From: Idiomarina baltica OS145 | GTDB taxonomy: Bacteria > Pseudomonadota > Gammaproteobacteria > Enterobacterales > Alteromonadaceae | Assembly (NCBI RefSeq): GCF_000152885.1 | Contig: NZ_CH672409.1 | Location: forward strand, 9,548-73,547 | Direction: 5' to 3' | Length of the DNA: 64,000 bases | Part shown: one piece after another, positions 20,548 to 28,459 of the stretch | Position numbering within the stretch: the stretch's first letter is position 1 | Layout of the letters: each line of letters opens with the position of its first letter | Notes under the pieces: model-generated | Told to the model about the DNA's origin: nothing | Database searches by the model: none | The model's input: the letters and a program-made list of their open reading frames with translations, nothing else | Translations under genes and position numbers: made by a program

Positions 20548-20575
20548 TAAGCCATCGCCCTAAAGCGATGGCTTA
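20548..20575 (-). terminator. stem-loop between major pilin and chaperone genes
   Basis: Perfect 8-bp stem GCCATCGC (20551-20558) and GCGATGGC (20565-20572) with a 6-nt loop. On the minus strand it is followed by TTAATTTT, a weak T-tract. It is best seen as a partial terminator or 3'-end stabiliser giving more pilin mRNA than chaperone/usher mRNA. Confidence 0.6.
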
Positions 20576-20590
20576 TATGGAAAAACTCAA

Positions 20591-21094
20591 TTAGTTCGGA
20601 GTCACAGTGACAGTGATCGTGTCACTATAGTCACCGGCGCGCTCATAACCTGTAGGTGCAGGAGAGACCTTCAAGGTACGGCGATGGAGGTCACCATTGG
20701 TGTTGTTACCGACCATGTTTCCGTTGCCAGTCATTGAATAAGGTGAGGTGAGAGAAACGCCCACTGCTGAACCATGATCCATAGTGTATGGAATGAAACC
20801 GGCTTGTGGATCGTTGTTTAGTGCTAACACACCACCGTTTTGTGAGCTGTAGGTGATGGTAGGCATTGCAGAAGTATTACACCAGAAACCAACACCAAAG
20901 CCAGCTGTAGCAACGCCGTCGAGAGCGATAGTTTTTGATGGACCACTGCTGTTATCCACTTTACAGACTTTCTCAACGGTACCGTTGACAGTAAATGACG
21001 TGGTATCGGTGTTGCTTAAATCCATTTGTTCAGCGACTGCTGCGGTGGTGGTGAATAGACTAGCAACTAAGAGGGTTTTTACTGAAGTTTTCAT
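20591..21094 (-). CDS. major pilin, spore coat U-like domain
   Basis: Secreted pilin (167 aa) with a Sec signal peptide ending AVA|EQ (about residue 21). The mature part is a single spore-coat-protein-U-type domain: FTVNGTVEKVCKV, a second Cys in GFWCNT (probable disulfide) and the terminal AGDYSDTITVTVTPN strands. This pilin type pairs with archaic/alternative chaperone-usher systems such as Csu. It is the first gene of the operon pilin-chaperone-usher-tip-prepilin. It has AGGA about 10 nt before the ATG and directly follows two tandem riboswitch-like elements. Confidence 0.85.
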   Translation of the reverse strand: MKTSVKTLLVASLFTTTAAVAEQMDLSNTDTTSFTVNGTVEKVCKVDNSSGPSKTIALDGVATAGFGVGFWCNTSAMPTITYSSQNGGVLALNNDPQAGFIPYTMDHGSAVGVSLTSPYSMTGNGNMVGNNTNGDLHRRTLKVSPAPTGYERAGDYSDTITVTVTPN

Positions 21095-21115
21095 TTTGCG
21101 AAATTCCTAAGTTCC

Positions 21116-21198
21116 GCAACCCGGCTATCTGAGATACATCTCAACACACTCTGAGACCCGTGGCTTTCCGTCCTCATCTCGCGATGAGTTTGGCAGTT
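21116..21198 (-). ncRNA. c-di-GMP-I (GEMM-I) riboswitch, gene-proximal copy
   Basis: Read on the minus strand, the transcript has GCCAAAC, then a perfect 6-bp stem CTCATC/GATGAG capped by a GCGA (GNRA) tetraloop, then GGACGGAAAGCC, ACGGGTCTCAGA, a variable hairpin and AGATAGCCGGGTTGC. These are the ordered conserved blocks of GEMM-I: CAAAC, GNRA-capped P2, GACGxAAAGCC, tetraloop receptor and GCCGGGTTGC. Only about 21 nt separate the aptamer from the pilin ATG, including the SD TTAGGA, so translational control is most plausible. Recognition is from memory of the motif; a covariance-model search would settle it. Confidence 0.85.
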
Positions 21199-21220
21199 AA
21201 ACAAAATTAATTATTTAGCT

Positions 21221-21299
21221 GCAACCCGGCTATCTTCGTTTTTATTTTTAGAAGACCCGAAGCTTTCCGTCCCCGCCTCACGGAGGGTTTGGCCGACTC
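21221..21299 (-). ncRNA. c-di-GMP-I (GEMM-I) riboswitch, upstream copy
   Basis: Second copy of the same motif, 5' of the first in the transcript and separated from it by about 25 nt of AT-rich linker. It has GGCCAAACC, a stem with GTGA (GNRA) tetraloop and one internal mismatch, GGGACGGAAAGC, TTCGGGTCTTC, a variable loop and GAAGATAGCCGGGTTGC. The conserved blocks match the proximal copy while loops and stems differ in sequence, as expected for two functional aptamers rather than a recent duplication. Confidence 0.85.
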
Positions 21300-21320
21300 A
21301 AGTGGCAACCCACTTGAGTC
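21295..21320. repeat. perfect 11-bp inverted repeat at 5' edge of riboswitch tandem
   Basis: GACTCAAGTGG (21295-21305), caac loop, CCACTTGAGTC (21310-21320). On the minus-strand transcript the hairpin sits just before the upstream aptamer and has a T-run before it rather than after, so it is not a terminator for either strand. It may be a 5' mRNA hairpin or part of the switching structure. Confidence 0.7.
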
Positions 21321-21359
21321 GAAAAAAATAATAGATGAGCGTTTTAGTATTTGCCATAA

Positions 21360-21384
21360 CGATTGCAACGTTTTATTGCAATCG
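21360..21384. promoter_or_regulatory. inverted repeat, candidate operator upstream of pilus operon
   Basis: Perfect 9-bp arms CGATTGCAA (21360-21368) and TTGCAATCG (21376-21384) separated by 7 bp, in the AT-rich DNA (about 21330-21460) that must hold the pilus operon promoter. TTGCAA within the arms could also serve as a -35 hexamer. It looks like a dimeric regulator site; the regulator is unknown. Confidence 0.45.
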
Positions 21385-21469
21385 ATTGTTAAACCATTGT
21401 TTGTTAATAGTTTATTTTGTAAGCATTTTGTAAATACCGCACATCTGCGAACAACGGTTTGCTGATTAA

Positions 21470-24400
21470 CTACCTTTTTTGACGTCGATTTAACACCAAA
21501 AATACAACTGGGATTAATACCATCGACACCAACGGCGCCAATACCATCCCACCCACCATCGGAGCGGCAATGCGTTGCATAACGTCATTACCAATACCGG
21601 CTCCAAGCATGATAGGTAATAATCCCACAATGATTGTAGATACTGTCATCGCTTTCGGGCGGACGCGTTTTAACGCCCCATCCTGTATTGCCTGTAGCAA
21701 TTGCGAAGCATCGTTATTACGGGCTTTCCAGGCTTGGTTAAGGTAAAGCAACATGACAATACCAAATTCTGCAGCGACCCCCGCTAAAGCAATCATTCCG
21801 ACAATTACAGCTAATGATAATTGGTAATCGAGTAAATAAATAAACCAAAGGCTACCTGCTAGCGCCAAAGGTAGGGTCGCGATAACAACTAACGCTTGCG
21901 ATAGCGAGTTAAAAGCGCCGTAAAGCAGGCAAAGAATGAGTACCAATGTAATTGGAATGATTAGTTGCAAGTCTCGCTCAACCTGTTGCATCGCTTCAAA
22001 TTGCCCTGTCCAGTTCCAGCTGTAACCGTCAGCGAGCGACAATGATTGAAGAGAAGGTGTCGTTTTTTCAATCAACTCCGAAGTCGTCACGCCCGCCTTC
22101 GGCTCAATAAAAATCCAGCTGCTGAGCCGTGCGTTCTCACTTTTTAGCACGGCAGGACCTGCGGTCAGCTGAATATCTGCGATATCACTCAACACTAACC
22201 AACGACCAGACTCACTGAAAAAAGGAAGTTGTTTAAGCTTTTCAATGTGATCCCGTGTCGCACGTGGATAACGAATATTGATCGGGAACCGTTGATCACC
22301 CTGAATAGATGTTGCTATTTGCTGCCCCCCTATCGCTTGCGAAATAAGTTGTTGTAGCTCATTTTGCGAAACCCCATAGCGAGCCGCTTCCTTTAATTTG
22401 GGCGAAATTTCGACATATCGACCAGACTGTGCACGTTCGGCTATGACAGAGCCTGTTGCAGGATGCTGCTTCAGCTGGTTTTCGATTTGCGTCGCAATAT
22501 GCTGTAGCTGGCTCGGATTAGAGCCGCTGACTTTAATCGCCAAAGGTGTTTTCACCCCCGTTGCTAGCATTTCTATACGAGTTCTAATCGGCATGACCCA
22601 AGCATTAGTTACGCCTGGAATTTGTACGTACTGGTCAAGTTCAGCTTTAATATCCTCAATGGTCTTTCCCGCGGGCCATTCCGATTCGGGAGTTAAGGTT
22701 ATGCTTGTCTCAATCATCGTAAGAGGAGCCGGATCAGTTGCTGTATCCGCTCTGCCAATCTTACCGAATACTCGCTCAACTTGAGGGTGTTGAGCTATCA
22801 ATTTATCCGTCTGCTGTAACAGTTCAGACGCCTCTTCGACGCTAATGCCAGGCATCGTCGTCGGCATATACATTAAATCCCCCTCATATAAGGGAGGCAT
22901 CAATTCATAGCCTAATTTTTGCCAAGGATAGACCGCGCTTGCAGTGATAGCGATGGCAAGTAACACCGTTACTTTAGGCCACTTCAATGACATATTAAGC
23001 GCAGGTCGATAGAACCAAACTAATACGCGAGTAATAAAATTACCTTCCTCTGATGGGATTTTACCGCGTATTAAAAAAACGATGAGCACTGGAATCAAAG
23101 TGATCGATAACAGCGCTGCACACGCCATCGCAAGCGTTTTAGTATATGCCAATGGTTCAAATAAGCGCCCTTGCTGCCCTTGTAACGCGAATATAGGAAG
23201 AAAACTAACGGTAATAATGAGCAACGAAAAGAACAGTGAGCCACCCACTTCGCGACACGCATCGAGTATCACTTTCTGACGTTCAGACGAATCAGGTTGT
23301 CGCTGTTGCTTGTCGGTAAATAATTGCAAATGTTTATGCGCATTTTCAATCATTACAATAGCCGCATCAACTAGAGCACCAATGGCTATCGCAATACCAC
23401 CCAAACTCATTATATTCGCTGTAATTCCCATCAGGTTCATAATCCAAATGGCAATCAACACCGATAACGGTAAACTGATCACGGCGACAAGCGTCGAGCG
23501 GGCATGCAACAAGAAGATAAAGCAGATCACGGCGACAAACGCCATCTCTTCAATGAGCTTGCTACTGAGGTTATCAACTGATGCATTGATTAATTCAGAG
23601 CGGTCATAGGTCGTTACGACCTCGATGCCTTCGGGAAGACCTTGAGCAAGCTGTTTTAATTGAGCCTTTACGCGGTTAATCGTCTTTAACGCATTACTGT
23701 CATAGCGCATAACAATAATGCCACCCACCACTTCACCCTGCCCACCTAAATCGGCCACGCCTCTTCGTAATTCAGGTCCCACTCGAATATGCGCAACGTC
23801 TCCTAAGGTAACAACACCATCATTTGAGGAAGCTGGGCCAATCGGTAGCCTCTGAAAATCTTCGATAGATTGTAAGTAACCGAATCCACGCACCATGTAT
23901 TCGGCCTCAGCCATTTCAATAACTGAGCCACCGACCTCTGAATTAGCATTTCGAATCGCTGCTGTGACATCCCCTAGGCTGATTTGATAGCGTTGCAGTT
24001 GCGTCGGATCAACGACCACTTGGTATGTCTCAACCATCCCCCCCACTCGGGCTACCTCAGCTACACCTTTAACACTCTGCAATCCTTGCTTTAAGTACCA
24101 GTTTTGGATTCGCGTTAACTCGCCTAAGTCATGCGTATTTGTTCGGTCCACCAGTGCATATTGATAAATCCAGCCGACACCGGACGCATCCGGTCCCAGC
24201 ATCGGTTGAACTCCTGTTGGCAACTGTGCCTGTGCCTGATTCAAATACTCGAGTACTCGACTTCTTGCCCAGTAGGGATCTGTGCCCTCCTCAAATACGA
24301 TATAAATATATGAGTCGCCGAAAAATGAAAAGCCACGCACTGACTTCGTGTTAGGGACGGACAATAAAGTACTCGACAAGGGGTACGTTACTTGCTCTTC

Positions 24401-24583
24401 AACCACCGCAGGGGCTTGACCTGGGTAGCTGGTCTTCACGACAACCTGGACGTCCGATAGATCGGGAATCGCATCGAGTTGCGTATCGCGTAACGATTGA
24501 AGACTGACGAGTGCTATCGCCGCGGCGAGTAACAGCACAAGCCAACGATGTCGTAAACTGAGTCCTATCAGAAAGTTAATCAT
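21470..24583 (-). CDS. cusA: CusA/CzcA-like heavy-metal RND efflux transporter
   Basis: Heavy-metal efflux RND pump (1037 aa from the ATG at 24583; GGAGG 5 nt upstream decides this start over one four codons earlier). TM4 has GALVDAAIVMIENAHK, the HME signature with a single Asp, as in CusA. The periplasmic segment PIRTRIEMLATGVKTPLAIKVSG corresponds to the CusA region around its methionine metal site and retains the Met. It overlaps cusB by 8 nt. Copper/silver is the likely substrate from the CusB partner; zinc or cobalt cannot be excluded. No CusC or CusF gene is adjacent. Confidence 0.88.
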   Translation of the reverse strand: MINFLIGLSLRHRWLVLLLAAAIALVSLQSLRDTQLDAIPDLSDVQVVVKTSYPGQAPAVVEEQVTYPLSSTLLSVPNTKSVRGFSFFGDSYIYIVFEEGTDPYWARSRVLEYLNQAQAQLPTGVQPMLGPDASGVGWIYQYALVDRTNTHDLGELTRIQNWYLKQGLQSVKGVAEVARVGGMVETYQVVVDPTQLQRYQISLGDVTAAIRNANSEVGGSVIEMAEAEYMVRGFGYLQSIEDFQRLPIGPASSNDGVVTLGDVAHIRVGPELRRGVADLGGQGEVVGGIIVMRYDSNALKTINRVKAQLKQLAQGLPEGIEVVTTYDRSELINASVDNLSSKLIEEMAFVAVICFIFLLHARSTLVAVISLPLSVLIAIWIMNLMGITANIMSLGGIAIAIGALVDAAIVMIENAHKHLQLFTDKQQRQPDSSERQKVILDACREVGGSLFFSLLIITVSFLPIFALQGQQGRLFEPLAYTKTLAMACAALLSITLIPVLIVFLIRGKIPSEEGNFITRVLVWFYRPALNMSLKWPKVTVLLAIAITASAVYPWQKLGYELMPPLYEGDLMYMPTTMPGISVEEASELLQQTDKLIAQHPQVERVFGKIGRADTATDPAPLTMIETSITLTPESEWPAGKTIEDIKAELDQYVQIPGVTNAWVMPIRTRIEMLATGVKTPLAIKVSGSNPSQLQHIATQIENQLKQHPATGSVIAERAQSGRYVEISPKLKEAARYGVSQNELQQLISQAIGGQQIATSIQGDQRFPINIRYPRATRDHIEKLKQLPFFSESGRWLVLSDIADIQLTAGPAVLKSENARLSSWIFIEPKAGVTTSELIEKTTPSLQSLSLADGYSWNWTGQFEAMQQVERDLQLIIPITLVLILCLLYGAFNSLSQALVVIATLPLALAGSLWFIYLLDYQLSLAVIVGMIALAGVAAEFGIVMLLYLNQAWKARNNDASQLLQAIQDGALKRVRPKAMTVSTIIVGLLPIMLGAGIGNDVMQRIAAPMVGGMVLAPLVSMVLIPVVFLVLNRRQKR

Positions 24584-25811
24584 GCGCGCCTCCATGCTGA
24601 TGCTGATTCATCGGCATCACTGCTGACTGCTCGGGCAACAGGCCCCTTAAAGACGCCTCAGAGTCGAGCATGAACTGGCCATTAGTGACCACCTCTTCTC
24701 CCGCTTCGAGTCCACTTAATATCTGGACTTCATCACCCACCATTTGACCGACTTTCACCGCCCTTACAGTGAATTCATGGTCACTGCTTTTAACCACAAC
24801 TCGGTTTTGCTTAGCAACTTGAATCAAGCTTGAGACAGGCACCACCAGCGTTGCGGGAAGTTTTGGTAGCTCAACATGAGCATTTAACCAACTACCGACC
24901 GCGAGGGTGTCACTTGATACGCTGAGCGGCACTCGGGCGCGAAGCGTTTGTGATGCCTCGTCTATCTCTGGATAAACGTAATCAACATGCCCCATCCAGT
25001 GACCTTGCACAGTGTTTGAAGCGATATGCACCATCTGCCCCGACTTAATCAGCGCACTATACCGCTGTGGTATATCAAGCATGAGCCAAAGTGACTGTTC
25101 ACCACTAATGGTCATAACTGACTGTTCTGGCACGATATACATACCTTCTTGAATATTGAGCGCACTCACAAAACCCGACTGAGGTGCAAAGTAATCAACC
25201 GTGTAGCGCGTTTCTTTTGTTCGCTCTAATCGTTCAATTTGTTCGTCGGTCATACCGAGTAATTTGAGCCGCTTGCGACCACGGTTTTTAAAACTCGTTT
25301 GCTTTTCAGCTGAGCCAACTTGTTGTAGAGAATCAAGTAACTGCAAATAGTCATCTTGAGCGACAACTAAATCTGGCGCATAGACTTGATAAAGCGGGTC
25401 GCCTTTATTAACAGCCTCTCCCTCGACGTCCACATACAGCTTCTCAACCCATCCTTTCGCGCGTGGATGAATATGAATCTGTTCATTTTCAGCCCATTGC
25501 AGTTTCCCTTGCACACTCAGTTCAGGTTGAAGCGACTTTCGGGTCACCGAAGTCGTTGTCACGCCAATCGCCTGCTGTTGAGCGGCGGGTATTTCAAATA
25601 ATGGCGATGTTATCGGACTTTGCTTGGCATGGTTCATATTCATATCCATGCTTTGGCTTTCCTTTAGCACCAAATCCATGCCACAAATAGGACACTTACC
25701 TGGTTCGTGTTGAGTGACTTCACTGTGCATTGGGCACACATAAACCGGCTCTTGTGCAGAGACAAACGGAGTTAATAGGATCAAAACGATCCATAAAATA
25801 CGAGTATTCAT
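24576..25811 (-). CDS. cusB: CusB-like heavy-metal efflux adaptor with HMBD
   Basis: Periplasmic adaptor (411 aa) for the CusA-like pump. After a signal peptide (cleavage near AQ|EP, about residue 20) comes a heavy-metal-binding domain: C26-P-M-H29 and C40-P-I-C43-G-M, the YHS-like site found in CusB/CopB-type proteins. A Met/His stretch (MDMNMNHA) follows. Then come barrel-sandwich, alpha-hairpin and beta-barrel domains, and a His-rich C-terminus (NQHQHGGAHD). These Met/His/Cys features favour Cu(I)/Ag(I). A terminator-like hairpin lies between it and the small upstream gene. Confidence 0.88.
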   Translation of the reverse strand: MNTRILWIVLILLTPFVSAQEPVYVCPMHSEVTQHEPGKCPICGMDLVLKESQSMDMNMNHAKQSPITSPLFEIPAAQQQAIGVTTTSVTRKSLQPELSVQGKLQWAENEQIHIHPRAKGWVEKLYVDVEGEAVNKGDPLYQVYAPDLVVAQDDYLQLLDSLQQVGSAEKQTSFKNRGRKRLKLLGMTDEQIERLERTKETRYTVDYFAPQSGFVSALNIQEGMYIVPEQSVMTISGEQSLWLMLDIPQRYSALIKSGQMVHIASNTVQGHWMGHVDYVYPEIDEASQTLRARVPLSVSSDTLAVGSWLNAHVELPKLPATLVVPVSSLIQVAKQNRVVVKSSDHEFTVRAVKVGQMVGDEVQILSGLEAGEEVVTNGQFMLDSEASLRGLLPEQSAVMPMNQHQHGGAHD

Positions 25812-25823
25812 GTTTCCACCTAA

Positions 25824-25860
25824 TTAAAAAAACCAACGCTATTTTATTTAAAGTTGGTTA
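25824..25860 (-). terminator. terminator-like hairpin upstream of cusB
   Basis: On the minus strand, AACCAAC and GTTGGTT (25853-25859 and 25831-25837) form a 7-bp stem around an AT-rich loop, followed by T7. It overlaps the stop codon of the small His/Cys-rich gene and lies about 20 nt before cusB, so it acts as terminator or attenuator between them. Confidence 0.6.
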
Positions 25861-26199
25861 AGCCTTAGGTGGGCGTAGAATACCTTCGGAGGCATCAAGT
25901 AACTGGGCGATGGGTGCTGCAAAAACACCTTGGTAAGCGGTTACTTGAATATTGGAAGAGATAGAAAGAAGTCCCGCATGCGCGAAACAATGCTGTGTGC
26001 AATTATCGCAGGCGTGTGTGTCCTGCTCACAGTCGGATGAAGATGCGTGACGCTCAGCACTAGGCTGAGCGTCACCAGAGTCGCAGCAATCATGATGCGT
26101 CATCGTTGTTGTCATCGGCATGGCTTGAGCGTGAGTAGCGGGTAATACCCCACTCACGATTGTCAGAGCCATACATAGCAACAATACGATAGTTCTCAT
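25858..26199 (-). CDS. small His/Cys-rich exported protein, metal-associated
   Basis: Exported 113-aa protein with a Sec signal peptide (about residues 1-24, ending AQA). The mature part carries clustered potential ligands: MPM, HHDCCD, H and C in SSDCEQDTHACDNCTQHCFAHAG. Similar small proteins (for example the CopL-like family) accompany copper-efflux genes. Position directly before cusBA and composition suggest periplasmic copper binding or sensing. I do not recognise a precise family. It starts 30 nt after the pepO stop on the same strand, so its promoter is within or just after pepO. Confidence 0.6.
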   Translation of the reverse strand: MRTIVLLLCMALTIVSGVLPATHAQAMPMTTTMTHHDCCDSGDAQPSAERHASSSDCEQDTHACDNCTQHCFAHAGLLSISSNIQVTAYQGVFAAPIAQLLDASEGILRPPKA

Positions 26200-26229
26200 A
26201 ACTGTATACGACTACCTATCCTCAAGTTA

Positions 26230-28314
26230 TTACCAAATGGTAACACGGTTCTCTGGTGCTACGTAAAGCTCATCACCAGGCTTCACGTCAAAGGCTTCAT
26301 AAAACGCAGGTACGTTGACCACCGTTCCGTTTACACGGTATTCGGCTGGCGAATGCGGATCGCTCAACACCTGTTGACGAATCGCATCTTCACGATACTT
26401 GCCACGCCATACTTGTGCCCAGCCGATGAATACACGCTGAGGACCTGTAAAGCCATCCATCACAGGCGCTTGTTCGCCGTCGAGCGATTTCATGTAAGCT
26501 TTATATGCGATAGTTAATCCTGCAAGGTCACCAATGTTTTCACCCAACGTCAGATCACCGTTGATGTTCACACCTTCGATAGGCTCATAAGCGCTGTACT
26601 GCGCTGACAATGCTTTACCCCGTTTATCAAAGGCTTCACGGTCGGCATCAGTCCACCAGCTGTTCAAGTTACCTTCACCATCATATTTAGAACCTTGGTC
26701 ATCAAAACCATGGCCCATTTCGTGGCCGATAACGGCACCGATGCCGCCATAGTTAACAGCCATCTCAGCATTCATATCAAAGAATGGAGGCTGCAAGATA
26801 CCCGCTGGGAAAACGATCTCGTTACGCACCGGGCTGTAATAAGCGTTAACCGTTTGTGGTGTCATGCCCCAGTCTTCTTCATCGACTGGACCGCCGATTT
26901 TCTCGATTTCTTCGTTGTAATTGAACTCAGCGTACGCTTTGTAGTTACCAACGAGGTCAGTCGAAGAAATATCTAAATCTGAGTAGTCACGCCACTCGTT
27001 TGGATAGCCTACTTTTGGATCGAACTTGGCGAGCTTTTCCAACGCTTTTTCTTTAGTTTCGTCGGTCATCCAATCTAAGCCTTGGATTGAATCTGCGTAA
27101 GCAGCACGCAAGTTTTCAATCAAGCCTTCCATCTTCTCTTTAGCTTCGGGCGGGAAGTATTCTTTGACGTATACCTGCCCTAACACTTCGCCTAACACGC
27201 TGTTAGTCGCATCCACGCCACGCTTCCAGCGCGGCTCTTGCTCTGGAATGCCACGTAACGTAGTACCATAGAATGCAAAACGGCGATCGGAGAAGTCTTC
27301 ACTTAAGATTGAAGCGGCATCGTTGATCACTTTAAACGATAAATAGTCCTTCCACGTCTGCAGATCGACATCCGTGAACATCTCACCGAGTTTCTCGAAA
27401 TACGATGGTTGACTGACAATCATGTTGTCGACATCGTTCAAGTCAGCGGCTTTCAAATAACGCGCAAAGTCAAAGCTACCAAGCAATTCATCGACTTCGC
27501 TTGCCGTCATTTTGTTGTAAGTTTTGTCAGCGTTACGGCTTTCAACACGCGTCCACTGTGCTTCGGCTAATTTTGTTTCCAGCTCTAGCACACGTTCCGC
27601 CGCCGCTTTTGCATTGTCAACGCCAGCCATTTCCATCACATCGCTGATGTACTCAACATACGCGGTACGGAACTCTTTAAATTTGTCTTCGTCGCTTAAG
27701 TAGTACTCACGATCCGGCAAGCCAAGACCACTTTGCGATACATACATCGCGTTAGTTTGTGGGTCTTTTGCATCCGGATAGACGTAGAAGCCGAACGGAA
27801 TTGACGTGCTCATGCGGCTCATGTGTGCGAAGTATTCAGCAACGGACTCGTAGCTATCAAGCGCGTTGATCGACTCAAGATCCGACTGGATTGGCTTGGC
27901 ACCGAGCTCATTCAACGTCTCAACGTCCATATACGCGTTGAAGAAATCACCCACTTTGCGTTCGTTAGTGCCTGCAGCCGCATTCATGTTGGCTGATTTC
28001 TCAATAATATTGTGTAGACGCTCTTGGTTGCGTTCACGCAAGTCAAAGAAAGAACCGACGGACGAGCGATCGTCAGGAATTTCGGTTTTTTCCATCCACG
28101 CGCCATTGACGTACTGATTTAGGTCATCTTGAGGACGCGCGCTTTTATCAAAGTTCTCTAGCACGATACCCGAGCTTAATTGCTGTTCTTGTTGTTTCTC
28201 GGCTGCGGGCTTCTGTTGGCTAGACTGTTCCGATTGCGCTTCTTGTTGCGGCGAACATGCGCCTAAAGCAAGTGCCATAGAGACACTCAGAGCAACGGTA
28301 GTTAATTTATTCAT
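26230..28314 (-). CDS. pepO: M13 family metallopeptidase (PepO-like) lipoprotein
   Basis: Neprilysin-type zinc endopeptidase (694 aa). The lipoprotein signal ends LGAC, so it is probably membrane-anchored in the periplasm or on the surface. A low-complexity Gln/Glu/Ser spacer follows. The zinc site is HEMGH (H531, E532, H535), with the third ligand E592 in ENIGDLAG. NAYYSPVRNEIVFPAGILQPPFF is the family's substrate-binding region. The C-terminal end VTIW fits the usual terminal Trp of M13 enzymes. Length and domain order are normal. It is flanked upstream by the lpdA terminator. Confidence 0.93.
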   Translation of the reverse strand: MNKLTTVALSVSMALALGACSPQQEAQSEQSSQQKPAAEKQQEQQLSSGIVLENFDKSARPQDDLNQYVNGAWMEKTEIPDDRSSVGSFFDLRERNQERLHNIIEKSANMNAAAGTNERKVGDFFNAYMDVETLNELGAKPIQSDLESINALDSYESVAEYFAHMSRMSTSIPFGFYVYPDAKDPQTNAMYVSQSGLGLPDREYYLSDEDKFKEFRTAYVEYISDVMEMAGVDNAKAAAERVLELETKLAEAQWTRVESRNADKTYNKMTASEVDELLGSFDFARYLKAADLNDVDNMIVSQPSYFEKLGEMFTDVDLQTWKDYLSFKVINDAASILSEDFSDRRFAFYGTTLRGIPEQEPRWKRGVDATNSVLGEVLGQVYVKEYFPPEAKEKMEGLIENLRAAYADSIQGLDWMTDETKEKALEKLAKFDPKVGYPNEWRDYSDLDISSTDLVGNYKAYAEFNYNEEIEKIGGPVDEEDWGMTPQTVNAYYSPVRNEIVFPAGILQPPFFDMNAEMAVNYGGIGAVIGHEMGHGFDDQGSKYDGEGNLNSWWTDADREAFDKRGKALSAQYSAYEPIEGVNINGDLTLGENIGDLAGLTIAYKAYMKSLDGEQAPVMDGFTGPQRVFIGWAQVWRGKYREDAIRQQVLSDPHSPAEYRVNGTVVNVPAFYEAFDVKPGDELYVAPENRVTIW

Positions 28315-28398
28315 TGGTTGTCACCTGTTATTTAGTTTTTGTCGACTCATATCTACAAGTTCGAACAAATTAGCGCAAAATTAGGCGACAAGTAAAGA

Positions 28399-28435
28399 AA
28401 AACGGCAACATTCGCGATGAATGTTGCCGTTTTGC
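28399..28435 (-). terminator. rho-independent terminator after lpdA
   Basis: AACGGCAACATTC and GAATGTTGCCGTT form a perfect 13-bp stem (28401-28413 and 28419-28431) with a 5-nt loop. On the minus strand a T-run follows. It terminates the pdh operon. Confidence 0.88.
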
Positions 28436-28459
28436 TGATAATTTACCGTAAACGAAAAG

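Noticed and set aside
21295-21320. Terminator for cusA or for the pilus leader
   Set aside because: The hairpin has A's after it on the plus strand and T's before it on the minus strand, so the T-tract is on the wrong side in both directions.
21095-21470. CRISPR-like repeats in the gene-free region
   Set aside because: The two similar segments are only two in number, differ in their loops and match riboswitch structure; there are no regular spacers.
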